Shown here one piece after another: positions 17,518-27,543 of a stretch of DNA of 64,000 nt. The translations under genes were made by a program, and so were the position numbers. Origin of the DNA: Pseudomonas fluorescens (lineage in GTDB: Bacteria; Pseudomonadota; Gammaproteobacteria; Pseudomonadales; Pseudomonadaceae); contig NZ_CABVIX010000007.1 in NCBI RefSeq assembly GCF_902498185.1, positions 124,001 to 188,000 of the forward strand, read 5' to 3'. Under the pieces are notes generated by a model. That model searched no databases, was not told the origin of the DNA, and was given only the letters and a program-made list of their open reading frames with translations. The number at the start of each line of letters is the position of its first letter. The first letter of the stretch is position 1.

Positions 17518-18099
17518 ATGCTAACCCAGGAAGAGGATCAGCAGCTTGTCGAGCGCGTTCAGCGCGGTGACAGGCGAGCGTTCGATCTGTTGGTGCTGAA
17601 GTATCAGCACAAGATTCTCGGGTTGATCGTGCGATTCGTTCACGACACCCATGAAGCCCAGGATGTGGCGCAGGAAGCCTTTATCAAGGCGTACCGTGCG
17701 CTTGGAAATTTCCGCGGTGACAGCGCGTTCTACACGTGGCTCTACCGCATTGCCATCAACACGGCAAAAAACTATCTGGTGTCCCGCGGTCGGCGGCCAC
17801 CGGACAGCGATGTGAGTTCCGAGGATGCGGAATTTTACGACGGCGATCATGGCCTCAAGGATCTCGAGTCCCCAGAGCGCTCGTTGTTGCGGGATGAAAT
17901 CGAAGGCACCGTCCATCGAACCATCCAGCAACTGCCTGAAGATCTGCGCACAGCCTTAACTTTGCGTGAATTCGATGGTCTGAGTTATGAAGACATTGCG
18001 AGTGTCATGCAGTGTCCGGTGGGTACCGTGCGCTCTCGAATCTTCCGCGCTCGGGAGGCCATAGATAAAGCCCTGCAGCCTCTGTTGCAGGAAACCTGA
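17518..18099 (+). CDS. algU: AlgU (RpoE/sigma22), extracytoplasmic-stress sigma factor
   Basis: The 193-residue ECF sigma factor is nearly identical to P. aeruginosa AlgU. Region 2 includes QDVAQEAFIKAYRALGNFRG and FYTWLYRIAINTAKN; region 4 includes LTLREFDGLSYEDIASVM and the helix-turn-helix CPVGTVRSRIFRAR. It directs envelope-stress and exopolysaccharide genes and is sequestered by MucA. The ATG at 17518 has GAGGAG 6 nt upstream and gives the family length; a TTC-ATG extension by two codons is not used. It is the first gene of algU-mucA-mucB. Confidence 0.97.
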   Translation: MLTQEEDQQLVERVQRGDRRAFDLLVLKYQHKILGLIVRFVHDTHEAQDVAQEAFIKAYRALGNFRGDSAFYTWLYRIAINTAKNYLVSRGRRPPDSDVSSEDAEFYDGDHGLKDLESPERSLLRDEIEGTVHRTIQQLPEDLRTALTLREFDGLSYEDIASVMQCPVGTVRSRIFRAREAIDKALQPLLQET

Positions 18100-18130
18100 G
18101 ACAGCGGCGACAGCCAAGAGAGGAACCGCC

Positions 18131-18718
18131 ATGAGTCGTGAAGCTTTGCAGGAATCGCTGTCCGCGGTAATGGATAACGAAGCGGACGAACTGGAATTGC
18201 GTCGGGTGTTGAATGCCGATGATTCCGAAACACGTGCCACCTGGTCGCGTTACCAGGTAGCCCGTGCAGCGATGCACAAGGAGCTGTTGCTGCCCAAGCT
18301 GGATATCGCTTCGGCGGTCTCGGCAGCCCTCGCCGACGAGGCCGTTCCGGCCAAGGTCAAGAGCGGCCCATGGCGTAGCCTGGGTCGTCTGGCGGTAGCC
18401 GCTTCGGTGACTGTCGCCGTGCTGGCGGGTGTGCGTATGTACAACCAGGATGAAATCACCGGTGTCGAGCTTGCCGCTCAGCAGCCGGTCCAGCAGAACC
18501 TCAGCGTTCCTCAGGTCCAGGGTCCGGCTGTACTCGCGGGCTACACCGAAGGCAGTGAGCAGGCCACCGGTCCTATGGCCAATGGTGTGTTGCAGAATCA
18601 GGCCGGCTGGGACCAGCGTCTGCCGGGCTACCTGCGCCAGCATGCTCAGGAATCGGCGCTCAAGGGCACTGAGAGCGCGTTGCCTTACGCACGTGCGGCC
18701 AGCCTCGAAAACCGCTAA
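18131..18718 (+). CDS. mucA: MucA, anti-sigma factor for AlgU
   Basis: This 195-residue inner-membrane protein has an N-terminal cytoplasmic AlgU-binding domain (ESLSAVMDNEADELELRRVL), one membrane segment (about 85-102) and a periplasmic C-terminal domain bound by MucB. Regulated proteolysis releases AlgU. The full-length sequence is intact here, with no mucA22-type frameshift. It starts 31 bp after algU with GAGAGG upstream of the ATG. Confidence 0.94.
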   Translation: MSREALQESLSAVMDNEADELELRRVLNADDSETRATWSRYQVARAAMHKELLLPKLDIASAVSAALADEAVPAKVKSGPWRSLGRLAVAASVTVAVLAGVRMYNQDEITGVELAAQQPVQQNLSVPQVQGPAVLAGYTEGSEQATGPMANGVLQNQAGWDQRLPGYLRQHAQESALKGTESALPYARAASLENR

Positions 18719-18730
18719 GTAAGGAGGATC

Positions 18731-19696
18731 ATGCGCGCGCTACCTCTCATGCCGCTGCTGTTAGGCAGCTGCTTGGCGGTGCCGGCATTGGCAGCCAACT
18801 CGTCGCCTGAGGCGACGCACTGGCTGAACAAGCTGGCCCAGGCCGAACAACGGCAGAGTTACCAGGGTTCTTTTGTCTACGAGCGCAACGGCAGCTTTTC
18901 AACCCACGATATCTGGCATCGCGTCCGGGACGGTAAAGTCAGTGAGCGGCTGTTGCAGCTCGATGGCACCGCCCAGGAAGTCGTGCGCGTGGATGGCAAG
19001 CTTCGTTGCGTCAGCGGTCCTCTGGTCAGTGAGGTAGGCCCCGCGCCTGATTCCGCGCCGCGCGTGCTGGACCCCCTCAAGCTGATGAGCTGGTACGACT
19101 TGAGCGTGACGGGCAAGTCGCGGGTCGCTGACCGCGATGCCGTGATCGTCACCCTCAGTCCACGCGACCAGCACCGTTACGGGTTCGAGTTGCACCTTGA
19201 TAAGCGCACCGGTTTGCCGTTGCGTTCGTTGATGCTCAACGACAAGGCGCAGCTGCTCGAACGCTTCCAGATGACTCGCCTCGATACCAACGACCTGCCA
19301 AGCGATGCCGACCTTCGGGCCAGCGCCGCCTGCAAGCCGGTTGAATCGGTGTCCGTGCGCTCCACCGAATCGGTGGCGGGCTGGCGTTCAGACTGGTTGC
19401 CCCCGGGCTTTGAGCTGATCAACAGTTCGGTGCGCCGGGATCCTGCGCGCAACAGCACGGTGAGCAGCCTGATGTATGACGATGGCCTGGCACGCTTCTC
19501 GGTGTTCCTGGAGCCGGTGAAAGATGATGCCGGGGCTGACACTCGTGCCCAGCTGGGCCCGACGGTCGCGGTATCGCGTCATCTCAACACGCCCAGGGGC
19601 AAGGTCATGATTACCGTGGTCGGCGAGATTCCCCTTGGCACTGCTGAACGCATCGCGTTGTCCATGCGCGCCCAGGATGCTCAAGCCAGTCAGTGA
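18731..19696 (+). CDS. mucB: MucB (RseB-like), periplasmic regulator of MucA
   Basis: The 321-residue protein has a signal peptide (about 1-22, ending ALA) and the RseB two-domain fold. The N-terminal lipid-binding domain includes ARRQSYQGSFVY-type sequence, here EQRQSYQGSFVYERNG. MucB shields the periplasmic part of MucA from the AlgW protease until envelope stress. An AAGGAGG site precedes the ATG, 12 bp after mucA. No mucC follows; a 171-bp gap leads to mucD. Confidence 0.93.
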   Translation: MRALPLMPLLLGSCLAVPALAANSSPEATHWLNKLAQAEQRQSYQGSFVYERNGSFSTHDIWHRVRDGKVSERLLQLDGTAQEVVRVDGKLRCVSGPLVSEVGPAPDSAPRVLDPLKLMSWYDLSVTGKSRVADRDAVIVTLSPRDQHRYGFELHLDKRTGLPLRSLMLNDKAQLLERFQMTRLDTNDLPSDADLRASAACKPVESVSVRSTESVAGWRSDWLPPGFELINSSVRRDPARNSTVSSLMYDDGLARFSVFLEPVKDDAGADTRAQLGPTVAVSRHLNTPRGKVMITVVGEIPLGTAERIALSMRAQDAQASQ

Positions 19697-19867
19697 CGGC
19701 CATTTTTCCCTCGGTTCGGTGCGGAGATGGCCCGGCTGAAATGAAATTAAAGCATTGTCATTTGCAAAATCCCTGGAAATTTTCTATAGGTCAGGCCTCA
19801 CAGGTTCTGGCCTTTCCTGCGTTTGCAGGGCCTTACTGCCAATTACGCTCGTTGTGACGGGAGCCGT

Positions 19868-21298
19868 ATGTCAATACCACGCTTGAAATCCTACTTATCG
19901 TTATGCGCCGCCGTGCTGATGCTCGGACAGGTTGTCACCGCCCAGGCGCAGGAAGCCCTTCCGGACTTCACCACCTTGGTCGAGCAGGCCTCGCCTGCCG
20001 TGGTGAACATCAGTACCAAGCAGAAACTGCCCGACCGCCGCATGACTGGGCAGATGCCCGACCTCGAAGGGTTGCCGCCGATGTTCCGCGAATTCTTCGA
20101 GCGCAATATGCCGCAGCAGCCGCGCTCGCCCCGCGGCGACCGCCAGCGTGAGGCCCAGTCACTGGGCTCGGGCTTCATTATCTCCAGCGATGGCTATGTG
20201 CTGACCAACAACCATGTGGTTGCCGACGCCGACGAGATCATCGTCCGTCTGTCCGATCGTAGCGAGCTGCAGGCCAAGCTGGTCGGTACCGATCCGCGCA
20301 CCGATGTGGCGCTGCTCAAGGTCGAGGGCAAGGATCTGCCTATCGTCAAGCTGGGCGATTCCGAGAAGCTCAAGGTCGGCGAGTGGGTGCTGGCGATCGG
20401 CTCACCGTTCGGTTTCGATCATTCGGTGACCAAAGGTATTGTCAGCGCCAAGGGCCGTACGCTGCCCAACGATACCTATGTGCCATTCATCCAGACCGAC
20501 GTGGCGATCAATCCGGGCAACTCCGGTGGTCCGCTGTTCAACATGAACGGCGAAGTGGTGGGAATCAATTCGCAGATCTTCACGCGTTCCGGCGGCTTCA
20601 TGGGCTTGTCCTTCGCTATCCCGATCGACGTCGCGCTGGATGTCTCCAACCAGCTGAAGAAAGACGGCAAGGTCAGCCGCGGCTGGCTTGGCGTGGTGAT
20701 CCAGGAGGTCAACAAGGACCTCGCCGAGTCCTTCGGCCTGGAAAAACCGGCCGGTGCCCTGGTAGCCCAGGTGCTTGAGGAAGGCCCTGCAGCCAAGGGT
20801 GGCCTGCAAGTGGGTGACGTGATCCTGAGCATGAATGGCCAGCCGATCGTCATGTCGGCCGACCTCCCGCACCTTGTCGGCAGCCTCAAGGATGGCGACA
20901 AGGCCAGGCTCGATATCATCCGCAACGGCAAGCGCCAGAACCTGGATATCACCATTGGCGCGTTGCCAGAGGAAGACCAGGAGATCGGCGTGGGTACCGA
21001 TGGTGGTGCCGAGCGCAGCAGCAACCGTCTGGGCGTCTCGGTCTCCGACCTGACCGCCGAGCAGAAGAAGAGCCTGGAGCTCAAAGGCGGTGTGGTCATC
21101 AAGGAAGTCCAGGACGGTCCAGCGGCGCTGATCGGTCTGCGTCCAGGCGATGTCATCAGCCATCTGAACAACCAGGCGATTGCCTCGGCCAAGCAGTTCA
21201 CCGAGATCGCCAAGGAGCTGCCGAAGAACCGTTCGGTGTCCATGCGCGTGCTGCGTCAGGGGCGTGCAAGCTTCATCACCTTCAAGCTCGCTGAGTAA
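19868..21298 (+). CDS. mucD: MucD, periplasmic DegP-like serine protease
   Basis: The 476-residue HtrA-family protease has a signal peptide (about 1-27, ending AQA) and a trypsin-like domain with catalytic His116 (NNHVVADAD), Asp146 (DPRTDVALL) and Ser219 (NPGNSGGPLF). Two PDZ domains follow (about 265-360 and 390-475). It degrades misfolded periplasmic proteins and dampens AlgU activation. The ATG at 19868 has GGGAG upstream. A 171-bp gap from mucB suggests it may have its own promoter as well. A strong terminator follows. Confidence 0.93.
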   Translation: MSIPRLKSYLSLCAAVLMLGQVVTAQAQEALPDFTTLVEQASPAVVNISTKQKLPDRRMTGQMPDLEGLPPMFREFFERNMPQQPRSPRGDRQREAQSLGSGFIISSDGYVLTNNHVVADADEIIVRLSDRSELQAKLVGTDPRTDVALLKVEGKDLPIVKLGDSEKLKVGEWVLAIGSPFGFDHSVTKGIVSAKGRTLPNDTYVPFIQTDVAINPGNSGGPLFNMNGEVVGINSQIFTRSGGFMGLSFAIPIDVALDVSNQLKKDGKVSRGWLGVVIQEVNKDLAESFGLEKPAGALVAQVLEEGPAAKGGLQVGDVILSMNGQPIVMSADLPHLVGSLKDGDKARLDIIRNGKRQNLDITIGALPEEDQEIGVGTDGGAERSSNRLGVSVSDLTAEQKKSLELKGGVVIKEVQDGPAALIGLRPGDVISHLNNQAIASAKQFTEIAKELPKNRSVSMRVLRQGRASFITFKLAE

Positions 21299-21316
21299 GC
21301 GACGGGCAAGGTAGGA

Positions 21317-21343
21317 AAAGGGCAGCTTAAGCTGCCCTTTTTT
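21317..21343 (+). terminator. Rho-independent terminator after mucD
   Basis: A perfect stem AAAGGGCAGC / GCTGCCCTTT around a TTAA loop is followed by further T residues, 18 bp after the mucD stop codon. It ends the algU-mucD unit and separates it from lepA. Confidence 0.92.
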
Positions 21344-21474
21344 CATGCAACACCGGCCTTTGACCTGCCACGGCGGCGATCTGCAGTGATCTGCCACTAC
21401 CGCTGGAAAAAGTGCAGTCCATGAGACCGCAGGTGCAGCCGATCAGGAATTCCCCATAACCCTTCGGCTTAAGG

Positions 21475-21480
21475 TACAAT
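21475..21480 (+). promoter_or_regulatory. Possible -10 element upstream of lepA
   Basis: TACAAT (21475-21480) is one mismatch from the sigma70 -10 consensus and lies about 55 bp before the lepA start, after the mucD terminator. No convincing -35 hexamer stands at 16-18 bp, so this is only a candidate. Confidence 0.35.
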
Positions 21481-21534
21481 TCCCGGCTATTTTTCGGCGG
21501 GCGTCCGGCTCGCAGCCTTTTCGAGTGTTGACCC

Positions 21535-23334
21535 GTGAGTGATTTGAGTCATATCCGCAATTTCTCCATCATCGCCCACATCGACCATGGCAAGTCGACG
21601 CTGGCCGACCGTTTCATCCAGATGTGCGGCGGTCTGTCGGCGCGCGAAATGGAAGCACAGGTCCTCGATTCCATGGACCTGGAGCGCGAGCGCGGTATTA
21701 CCATCAAGGCCCACAGCGTCACGCTGCATTACAAGGCCCAGGACGGCAAGACCTACCAGCTGAACTTCATCGATACCCCAGGCCACGTCGACTTCACCTA
21801 CGAAGTCAGCCGTTCCCTGGCTGCCTGTGAAGGCGCGCTGCTGGTGGTCGATGCCGGCCAGGGCGTCGAGGCCCAGTCGGTCGCCAACTGCTACACCGCC
21901 ATCGAGCAGGGCCTTGAGGTCATGCCGGTGCTGAACAAGATGGACCTGCCCCAGGCCGATCCTGACCGCGTCAAGGACGAGATCGAGAAGATCATCGGTA
22001 TCGATGCCACCGACGCCGTGGCCTGCAGTGCCAAGAGCGGCATGGGCGTGGACGAGGTGCTCGAGCGCCTGGTGCACACCATTCCTGCGCCAACGGGCGA
22101 TATCGAGGCGCCGCTGCAGGCGCTGATCATCGATTCCTGGTTCGACAACTACCTGGGCGTGGTCTCGCTGGTGCGTGTGCGCCATGGCCGCGTCAAGAAG
22201 GGCGACAAGATCCTCGTCAAGTCCACCGGCAAGGTGCACCTGGTCGACAGCGTCGGGGTGTTCACTCCCAAGCATACCCAGACCGTCGACCTCAAGGCCG
22301 GCGAAGTGGGCTTCATCATCGCCAGCATCAAGGACATTCATGGTGCCCCCGTTGGTGACACCCTGACCCTGAGCTCGACCCCCGAGGTCGAGGTCCTGGC
22401 GGGCTTCAAGAAGATCCAGCCGCAGGTCTACGCAGGCCTGTTCCCGGTCAGTTCCGAGGACTTCGAGGACTTCCGCGACGCCTTGCAGAAGCTGACCCTG
22501 AACGACTCGTCGCTGCAGTATCTGCCTGAGAGCTCCGACGCCCTGGGCTTCGGTTTCCGCTGTGGTTTCCTCGGCATGCTGCACATGGAGATCATCCAGG
22601 AGCGCCTGGAGCGCGAATATGACCTGGACCTGATCACCACCGCGCCGAGCGTGATCTTCGAGGTAAAGCTCAAGACCGGCGAAACCATCTACGTCGACAA
22701 CCCGTCCAAGCTCCCGGATGTCTCAGCGGTAGAAGACTTCCGCGAGCCGATCGTCTCGGCCAACATCCTCGTGCCCCAAGAGCACCTGGGCAACGTCATT
22801 ACCCTGTGCATCGAGAAGCGTGGCGTCCAGCGCGACATGCAGTTCCTCGGCTCGCAGGTGCAGGTGCGCTACGACCTGCCGATGAACGAGGTGGTGCTCG
22901 ATTTCTTCGACCGCCTGAAGTCCACCAGCCGCGGTTACGCGTCCCTGGACTACCATTTCGACCGTTATCAGTCGGCCAACCTGGTCAAGCTCGATGTACT
23001 GATCAATGGTGACAAGGTCGATGCCCTGGCGCTTATCGTGCACCGCGACAACGCGCACTACAAAGGCCGTGCGTTGACCGAGAAAATGAAGGAGCTGATT
23101 CCTCGGCAGATGTTCGACGTGGCCATCCAGGCCGCCATTGGCGGACAGATCGTTGCGCGTACCACTGTCAAGGCACTCAGAAAGAACGTACTGGCTAAAT
23201 GCTACGGTGGCGATGTGAGCCGCAAGCGCAAGCTGCTGGAGAAGCAGAAGGCCGGTAAGAAACGCATGAAACAGGTCGGTAATGTGGAGATCCCGCAGGA
23301 AGCCTTCCTCGCCGTGCTCAGGTTGGATAGTTAG
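21535..23334 (+). CDS. lepA: LepA (EF4), ribosome-associated translational GTPase
   Basis: The 599-residue GTPase has G1 AHIDHGKST, the DTPGH motif in [15 protein letters not shown] and NKMDLP (G4). EF-G-like domains and the characteristic LepA C-terminal domain end in [23 protein letters not shown]4 aids ribosome function and 30S assembly. It starts at GTG (21535). lepB follows after 5 bp in the usual lepA-lepB pair. Confidence 0.97.
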   Translation: MSDLSHIRNFSIIAHIDHGKSTLADRFIQMCGGLSAREMEAQVLDSMDLERERGITIKAHSVTLHYKAQDGKTYQLNFIDTPGHVDFTYEVSRSLAACEGALLVVDAGQGVEAQSVANCYTAIEQGLEVMPVLNKMDLPQADPDRVKDEIEKIIGIDATDAVACSAKSGMGVDEVLERLVHTIPAPTGDIEAPLQALIIDSWFDNYLGVVSLVRVRHGRVKKGDKILVKSTGKVHLVDSVGVFTPKHTQTVDLKAGEVGFIIASIKDIHGAPVGDTLTLSSTPEVEVLAGFKKIQPQVYAGLFPVSSEDFEDFRDALQKLTLNDSSLQYLPESSDALGFGFRCGFLGMLHMEIIQERLEREYDLDLITTAPSVIFEVKLKTGETIYVDNPSKLPDVSAVEDFREPIVSANILVPQEHLGNVITLCIEKRGVQRDMQFLGSQVQVRYDLPMNEVVLDFFDRLKSTSRGYASLDYHFDRYQSANLVKLDVLINGDKVDALALIVHRDNAHYKGRALTEKMKELIPRQMFDVAIQAAIGGQIVARTTVKALRKNVLAKCYGGDVSRKRKLLEKQKAGKKRMKQVGNVEIPQEAFLAVLRLDS

Positions 23335-23339
23335 GTCCT

Positions 23340-24194
23340 ATGTCGCTAAATTTCCCGCTGTTGCTAGTCATCGCCGTTGCTGTCTGTGGACTGTTGGCCC
23401 TGGTCGACCTGCTGTTCCTGGCCCCGCGCCGGCGCACGGCGATCGCCAACTACCAGGGCAGCGTCACGCAGCCCGAAGGGGCCGTGGTCGAGCGCCTGAA
23501 CAAGGAGCCGTTGCTCGTCGAGTACGGCAAGTCGTTCTTCCCGGTGCTGTTCATCGTGCTGGTGCTGCGCTCGTTTCTGGTCGAGCCGTTCCAGATCCCG
23601 TCGGGATCGATGAAACCGACCCTGGAAGTGGGCGATTTCATCCTGGTGAACAAGTTCTCGTACGGTATCCGCCTGCCCGTGATCGACAAGAAGATCATCG
23701 AGGTGGGTGACCCGCAACGCGGGGATGTCATGGTGTTCCGCTACCCGAGCGATCCCAGCGTCAACTACATCAAGCGGGTAGTCGGCCTGCCGGGCGACCG
23801 GATCAGCTACACCAACGACAAGCGTCTGCTGGTCAATGGCGAGTCGATTGCCGAGCAACTGCTCGGCGCCGAACCGGGCACCTTGGGCAGCGCGCAGCTC
23901 TACAAGGAAAAACTCGGTGCCACCGAGCACCTGATCCGCAAGGAAATGAGCCGTTACCGCATGCCGCCGGACCAGCAATGGACCGTGCCGGCCGGCCATT
24001 ACTTCATGATGGGCGACAACCGCGACAACTCCAATGACAGCCGCTTCTGGGATGACCCGAACATTCCCAAGGAGCTGCATGGCATGGTCCCGGACCGCAA
24101 TATCGTCGGCAAGGCGTTTGCGGTATGGATGAGCTGGCCGGAGCCCAAGCTCAGCCACTTCCCGAACCTGTCGCGGGTCGGTCTGATCCAGTGA
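23340..24194 (+). CDS. lepB: Signal peptidase I
   Basis: This 284-residue inner-membrane protease removes signal peptides from exported proteins. Two N-terminal membrane segments (about 5-27 and 65-82) precede the catalytic periplasmic domain with the Ser-Lys dyad: Ser90 in QIPSGSMKPTL and Lys145 in NYIKRVVGLPGD. The box GDNRDNSNDSRFW is also present. It starts 5 bp after lepA. Confidence 0.96.
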   Translation: MSLNFPLLLVIAVAVCGLLALVDLLFLAPRRRTAIANYQGSVTQPEGAVVERLNKEPLLVEYGKSFFPVLFIVLVLRSFLVEPFQIPSGSMKPTLEVGDFILVNKFSYGIRLPVIDKKIIEVGDPQRGDVMVFRYPSDPSVNYIKRVVGLPGDRISYTNDKRLLVNGESIAEQLLGAEPGTLGSAQLYKEKLGATEHLIRKEMSRYRMPPDQQWTVPAGHYFMMGDNRDNSNDSRFWDDPNIPKELHGMVPDRNIVGKAFAVWMSWPEPKLSHFPNLSRVGLIQ

Positions 24195-24202
24195 TACCCA
24201 GC

Positions 24203-24225
24203 GGCGCCGTCTGCCAGACGGCGCC
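24203..24225. repeat. Perfect hairpin in lepB-rnc gap
   Basis: Arms GGCGCCGTCT and AGACGGCGCC are exact complements around a 3-nt spacer, beginning 9 bp after the lepB stop. No T-run follows. It may protect the lepB mRNA end or, as in E. coli where RNase III cleaves its own leader, be a processing site ahead of rnc. Confidence 0.7.
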
Positions 24226-24259
24226 GAATGCATTTCTGACATAGGCTGTGTATTCAGGG

Positions 24260-24283
24260 GGGGCGAGCGATCGCGCCCCTTTT
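24260..24283 (+). terminator. Probable weak terminator downstream of lepB
   Basis: GGGGCG pairs with CGCCCC through a stem with one mismatch (24260-24279) and is followed by four T residues. With the preceding hairpin it suggests that lepA-lepB transcription mostly ends here and that rnc-era-recO has its own promoter in the rest of the 214-bp gap. Confidence 0.55.
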
Positions 24284-24408
24284 CCGCCCATGCAGCACAG
24301 CCAAACCGTCTTTCAGGATTTTGTTTTGAATACAGCGTTGATTTCGATGGCAGCCCCTTGCGGGGCGCCGCGCCGACTGGCCAAGCGTGACAAGCGGGTG
24401 GGGGCACT

Positions 24409-25098
24409 GTGAGCGATTCCCTGAGCCGCCTCGAGCGCAAGCTCGGCTACACCTTCAAGAACCAGGACATGATGCTGCTGGCCTTGACTCACCGCAGCTA
24501 CGCCAGCCGCAACAACGAGCGCCTGGAGTTTCTGGGCGATGCGATCCTCAACTTCGTGGTCGGCGAGGCGCTGTACGAGCGCTTTCCGCAGGCACGTGAA
24601 GGGCAGCTGTCACGCCTGCGAGCCCGCCTGGTCAAGGGTGAGACGCTGGCTGTGCTGGCGCGCGGCTTCGACCTGGGCGAGTACCTGCGCCTGGGGTCGG
24701 GCGAGTTGAAGAGCGGGGGGTTCCGTCGTGAGTCGATTCTGGCCGATGCCCTCGAAGCGCTGATCGGCGCTATCTACCAGGACGCCGACATGCAGACTGC
24801 GCGCGAGCGCATTCTCGACTGGCTGGCCGGCGAGTTCCAGAGCCTGACCCTGGTCGACACCAACAAGGACCCCAAGACCCGCCTGCAGGAGTTCCTGCAG
24901 TCGCGCGCCTGTGAGCTGCCACGTTACGACGTGGTGGACATCCAGGGCGAACCCCATTGCCGGACCTTCTTCGTCGAGTGCGAAGTGACCCTGCTGAACA
25001 AGAAAAGCCGCGGCCAAGGCGTTAGCCGGCGTATCGCCGAGCAAGTCGCCGCTGCTGCTGCATTGATCGCCCTGGGCGTGGAGAATGGCAATGACTGA
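24409..25098 (+). CDS. rnc: Ribonuclease III
   Basis: RNase III cleaves double-stranded RNA in rRNA precursors and some mRNAs. The 229-residue protein has the catalytic signature [16 protein letters not shown] and the second acidic cluster [12 protein letters not shown], followed by a dsRNA-binding domain (about 155-225). It starts at GTG with a G-rich site upstream. era overlaps its end by 8 bp. Confidence 0.96.
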   Translation: MSDSLSRLERKLGYTFKNQDMMLLALTHRSYASRNNERLEFLGDAILNFVVGEALYERFPQAREGQLSRLRARLVKGETLAVLARGFDLGEYLRLGSGELKSGGFRRESILADALEALIGAIYQDADMQTARERILDWLAGEFQSLTLVDTNKDPKTRLQEFLQSRACELPRYDVVDIQGEPHCRTFFVECEVTLLNKKSRGQGVSRRIAEQVAAAAALIALGVENGND

Positions 25099-25993
25099 GA
25101 ATAATCCGACCCGCTGCGGCTATGTCGCCATCGTTGGCCGTCCGAACGTGGGCAAGTCGACCCTGCTCAACCATATCCTTGGTCAGAAGCTCGCGATCAC
25201 CTCGCGCAAGCCGCAGACCACGCGTCACAACATGCTCGGCATCAAGACCGAGGGCGATGTCCAGGCGATCTACGTTGACACGCCTGGCATGCACAAGGGC
25301 AACGAAAAGGCCCTGAACCGCTACATGAACCGCACCGCATCGGCTGCCCTCAAGGACGTCGACGTGGTCATCTTCGTGGTAGACCGCACCCGCTGGACGG
25401 ACGAGGACCAACTGGTGCTCGAGCGTGTGCAGTACGTGCAGGGTCCGGTGATCCTGGCGGTCAACAAGACCGACCGTGTCGAGGAAAAGGCCGAGCTGAT
25501 CCCGCACCTCCAGTGGCTGCAGGAGCAATTGCCGAACGCCGAGATCGTGCCGGTCTCCGCTCAGCAGGGGCACAATCTTGATGCCCTTGAAGGCCTGATC
25601 GCCAAGCACCTGCCGGAAAACGATCATTTCTTCCCCGAAGACCAGATCACCGACCGCAGCAGTCGCTTCCTGGCGGCCGAACTGGTTCGCGAGAAGATCA
25701 TGCGCCAGCTTGGCGCCGAGCTTCCGTACCAGATCACCGTCGAGATCGAGGAGTTCAAGCAGCAAGGCGCGGTGCTGCACATCCATGCCCTGATCCTGGT
25801 CGAGCGTGATGGCCAGAAGAAGATCATCATTGGCGACAAGGGCGAGCGCATCAAGCGTATCGGCTCCGAGGCGCGCAAGGACATGGAACTGCTGTTCGAC
25901 GCCAAGGTGATGCTCAACCTCTGGGTCAAGGTCAAGGGCGGCTGGTCCGATGACGAGCGCGCCCTGCGTTCGCTGGGCTACGGCGACCTGTAA
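25091..25993 (+). CDS. era: Era, ribosome-assembly GTPase
   Basis: The 300-residue GTPase binds the 3' end of 16S rRNA and helps mature the 30S subunit. The G domain has GRPNVGKST (G1), DTPGMH (G3) and NKTD (G4); the C-terminal KH domain includes [17 protein letters not shown]. Two in-frame ATGs exist (25085, 25091). The second is preferred because GGAG at 25080-25083 is then 7 nt away and the length matches E. coli Era. It lies between rnc and recO, the standard order. Confidence 0.96.
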   Translation: MTENNPTRCGYVAIVGRPNVGKSTLLNHILGQKLAITSRKPQTTRHNMLGIKTEGDVQAIYVDTPGMHKGNEKALNRYMNRTASAALKDVDVVIFVVDRTRWTDEDQLVLERVQYVQGPVILAVNKTDRVEEKAELIPHLQWLQEQLPNAEIVPVSAQQGHNLDALEGLIAKHLPENDHFFPEDQITDRSSRFLAAELVREKIMRQLGAELPYQITVEIEEFKQQGAVLHIHALILVERDGQKKIIIGDKGERIKRIGSEARKDMELLFDAKVMLNLWVKVKGGWSDDERALRSLGYGDL

Positions 25994-26047
25994 CCTCCCT
26001 CTGCAGCCCGCCCTTGCGCGGGCTGCTTCTGCCTCCAGGCGATCCCC

Positions 26048-26731
26048 ATGGAACAACCCGTCGGCCAGCCTGCTTACGTGCTGCACAGCCGCGCCTACCG
26101 CGAGACCAGTGCCCTGGTGGACTTCTTCACGCCGCAAGGCCGTGTGCGTGCCGTGTTGCGCCGCGCGCGGGGCAAGGGCGGCAGCCTGGTGCGGCCGTTC
26201 GTGCCGCTGGAAATCGAACTGCGCGGGCGAGGTGAGCTGAAGAACGTCGGGCGCCTGGACACGGTCGGCATTGCCGCATGGCTTGTGGGCGATGCGCTGT
26301 TCAGCGGGTTGTACCTCAATGAGCTGTTGATGCGCCTGCTGCAGGCAGAAGACCCGCACCCGACGCTGTTCGAACACTATGCCCTGACCTTGCAGGCCCT
26401 GGCGGCCGGCCGCCCCCTCGAACCGCTGCTGCGGGCCTTCGAGTGGCGACTGCTGGAAAACCTGGGTTATGCCTTCGCGCTGGAGCATGACGTCAACGGT
26501 GACGCGGTGGTGGCCGACGGCCTGTACCGCCTCCAGGTCGATGCCGGGTTGGAGCGGGTCAACCTGGGTCAGCCAGGGCTGTTCAACGGCGCCGAGCTGC
26601 TGGCGCTGGCCGAGGCGGACTGGGAAGCGCCGGGTGCGCTGGGCGCGGCCAAGCGCCTGATGCGCCAGGCGCTGGCCGTGCACCTGGGTGGCAAGCCGCT
26701 GGTCAGCCGGGAACTGTTTCGCAAGCGCTGA
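26048..26731 (+). CDS. recO: RecO, recombination mediator
   Basis: RecO anneals SSB-coated strands and works with RecR to load RecA at gaps. The 227-residue protein has the N-terminal OB-fold ([19 protein letters not shown] to [17 protein letters not shown]) and a helical C-terminal part. It follows era by 54 bp and precedes pdxJ by 45 bp, the conserved gammaproteobacterial order. Confidence 0.94.
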   Translation: MEQPVGQPAYVLHSRAYRETSALVDFFTPQGRVRAVLRRARGKGGSLVRPFVPLEIELRGRGELKNVGRLDTVGIAAWLVGDALFSGLYLNELLMRLLQAEDPHPTLFEHYALTLQALAAGRPLEPLLRAFEWRLLENLGYAFALEHDVNGDAVVADGLYRLQVDAGLERVNLGQPGLFNGAELLALAEADWEAPGALGAAKRLMRQALAVHLGGKPLVSRELFRKR

Positions 26732-26776
26732 GCACGACGTATGCTGTGGGGCTCAATCTTCAGGAGTGCCCCTTCC

Positions 26777-27520
26777 GTGACTCACAGCAACCGCATGCTT
26801 CTCGGCGTCAACATCGACCACGTGGCGACCCTGCGCCAGGCCCGGGGCACGCGCTATCCCGATCCGGTCAAGGCCGCCCTCGATGCCGAGGAAGCGGGTG
26901 CCGACGGCATTACCGTGCACCTGCGTGAAGACCGCCGTCACATCCAGGAGCGCGATGTGTTGCTGCTCAAGGATGTGCTGCAGACCCGCATGAACTTTGA
27001 AATGGGCGTCACCGAGGAAATGATCGCGTTCGCCGAGCACCTTCGCCCGGCGCATATCTGTCTGGTGCCCGAGACCCGTCAGGAGTTGACCACCGAAGGG
27101 GGCCTGGACGTGGCTGGCCAGGAGGCGCGGATCAAGGCGGCGGTCGAGCGCCTGTCGCGCACCGGCGCCGAGGTGTCGCTGTTCATCGACGCCGATGAAC
27201 GCCAGATCGAAGCCTCGCGGCGCGTAGGTGCACCTGCTATCGAACTGCACACCGGCCGTTATGCCGATGCCCATACCCCGACCGAAGTGGCCGAGGAGCT
27301 CAAGCGGATCGTCGACGGCGTTGCCTTTGGCGTAGGGCAGGGGTTGATCGTCAACGCCGGACACGGGTTGCATTATCACAACGTCGATGCGATCGCGGCG
27401 ATCAAGGGGATCAACGAACTGAACATCGGGCATGCGTTGGTGGCGCATGCGTTGTTCGTTGGCTTCAAGGCGGCGGTGGCGGAGATGAAGGCACTGATCC
27501 TGGCGGCTAGCACCCGCTGA
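26777..27520 (+). CDS. pdxJ: Pyridoxine 5'-phosphate synthase
   Basis: PdxJ condenses 1-deoxyxylulose 5-phosphate with 3-amino-2-oxopropyl phosphate to make pyridoxine 5'-phosphate. The 247-residue TIM-barrel contains the conserved [27 protein letters not shown] and [10 protein letters not shown] segments. The GTG at 26777 ([10 protein letters not shown]) is preferred because AGGAG lies 10 nt upstream and homology starts there; an ATG at 26741 would precede that site. Confidence 0.95.
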   Translation: MTHSNRMLLGVNIDHVATLRQARGTRYPDPVKAALDAEEAGADGITVHLREDRRHIQERDVLLLKDVLQTRMNFEMGVTEEMIAFAEHLRPAHICLVPETRQELTTEGGLDVAGQEARIKAAVERLSRTGAEVSLFIDADERQIEASRRVGAPAIELHTGRYADAHTPTEVAEELKRIVDGVAFGVGQGLIVNAGHGLHYHNVDAIAAIKGINELNIGHALVAHALFVGFKAAVAEMKALILAASTR

Positions 27521-27543
27521 CACAGCAGGTCCACGGCCGGCGG

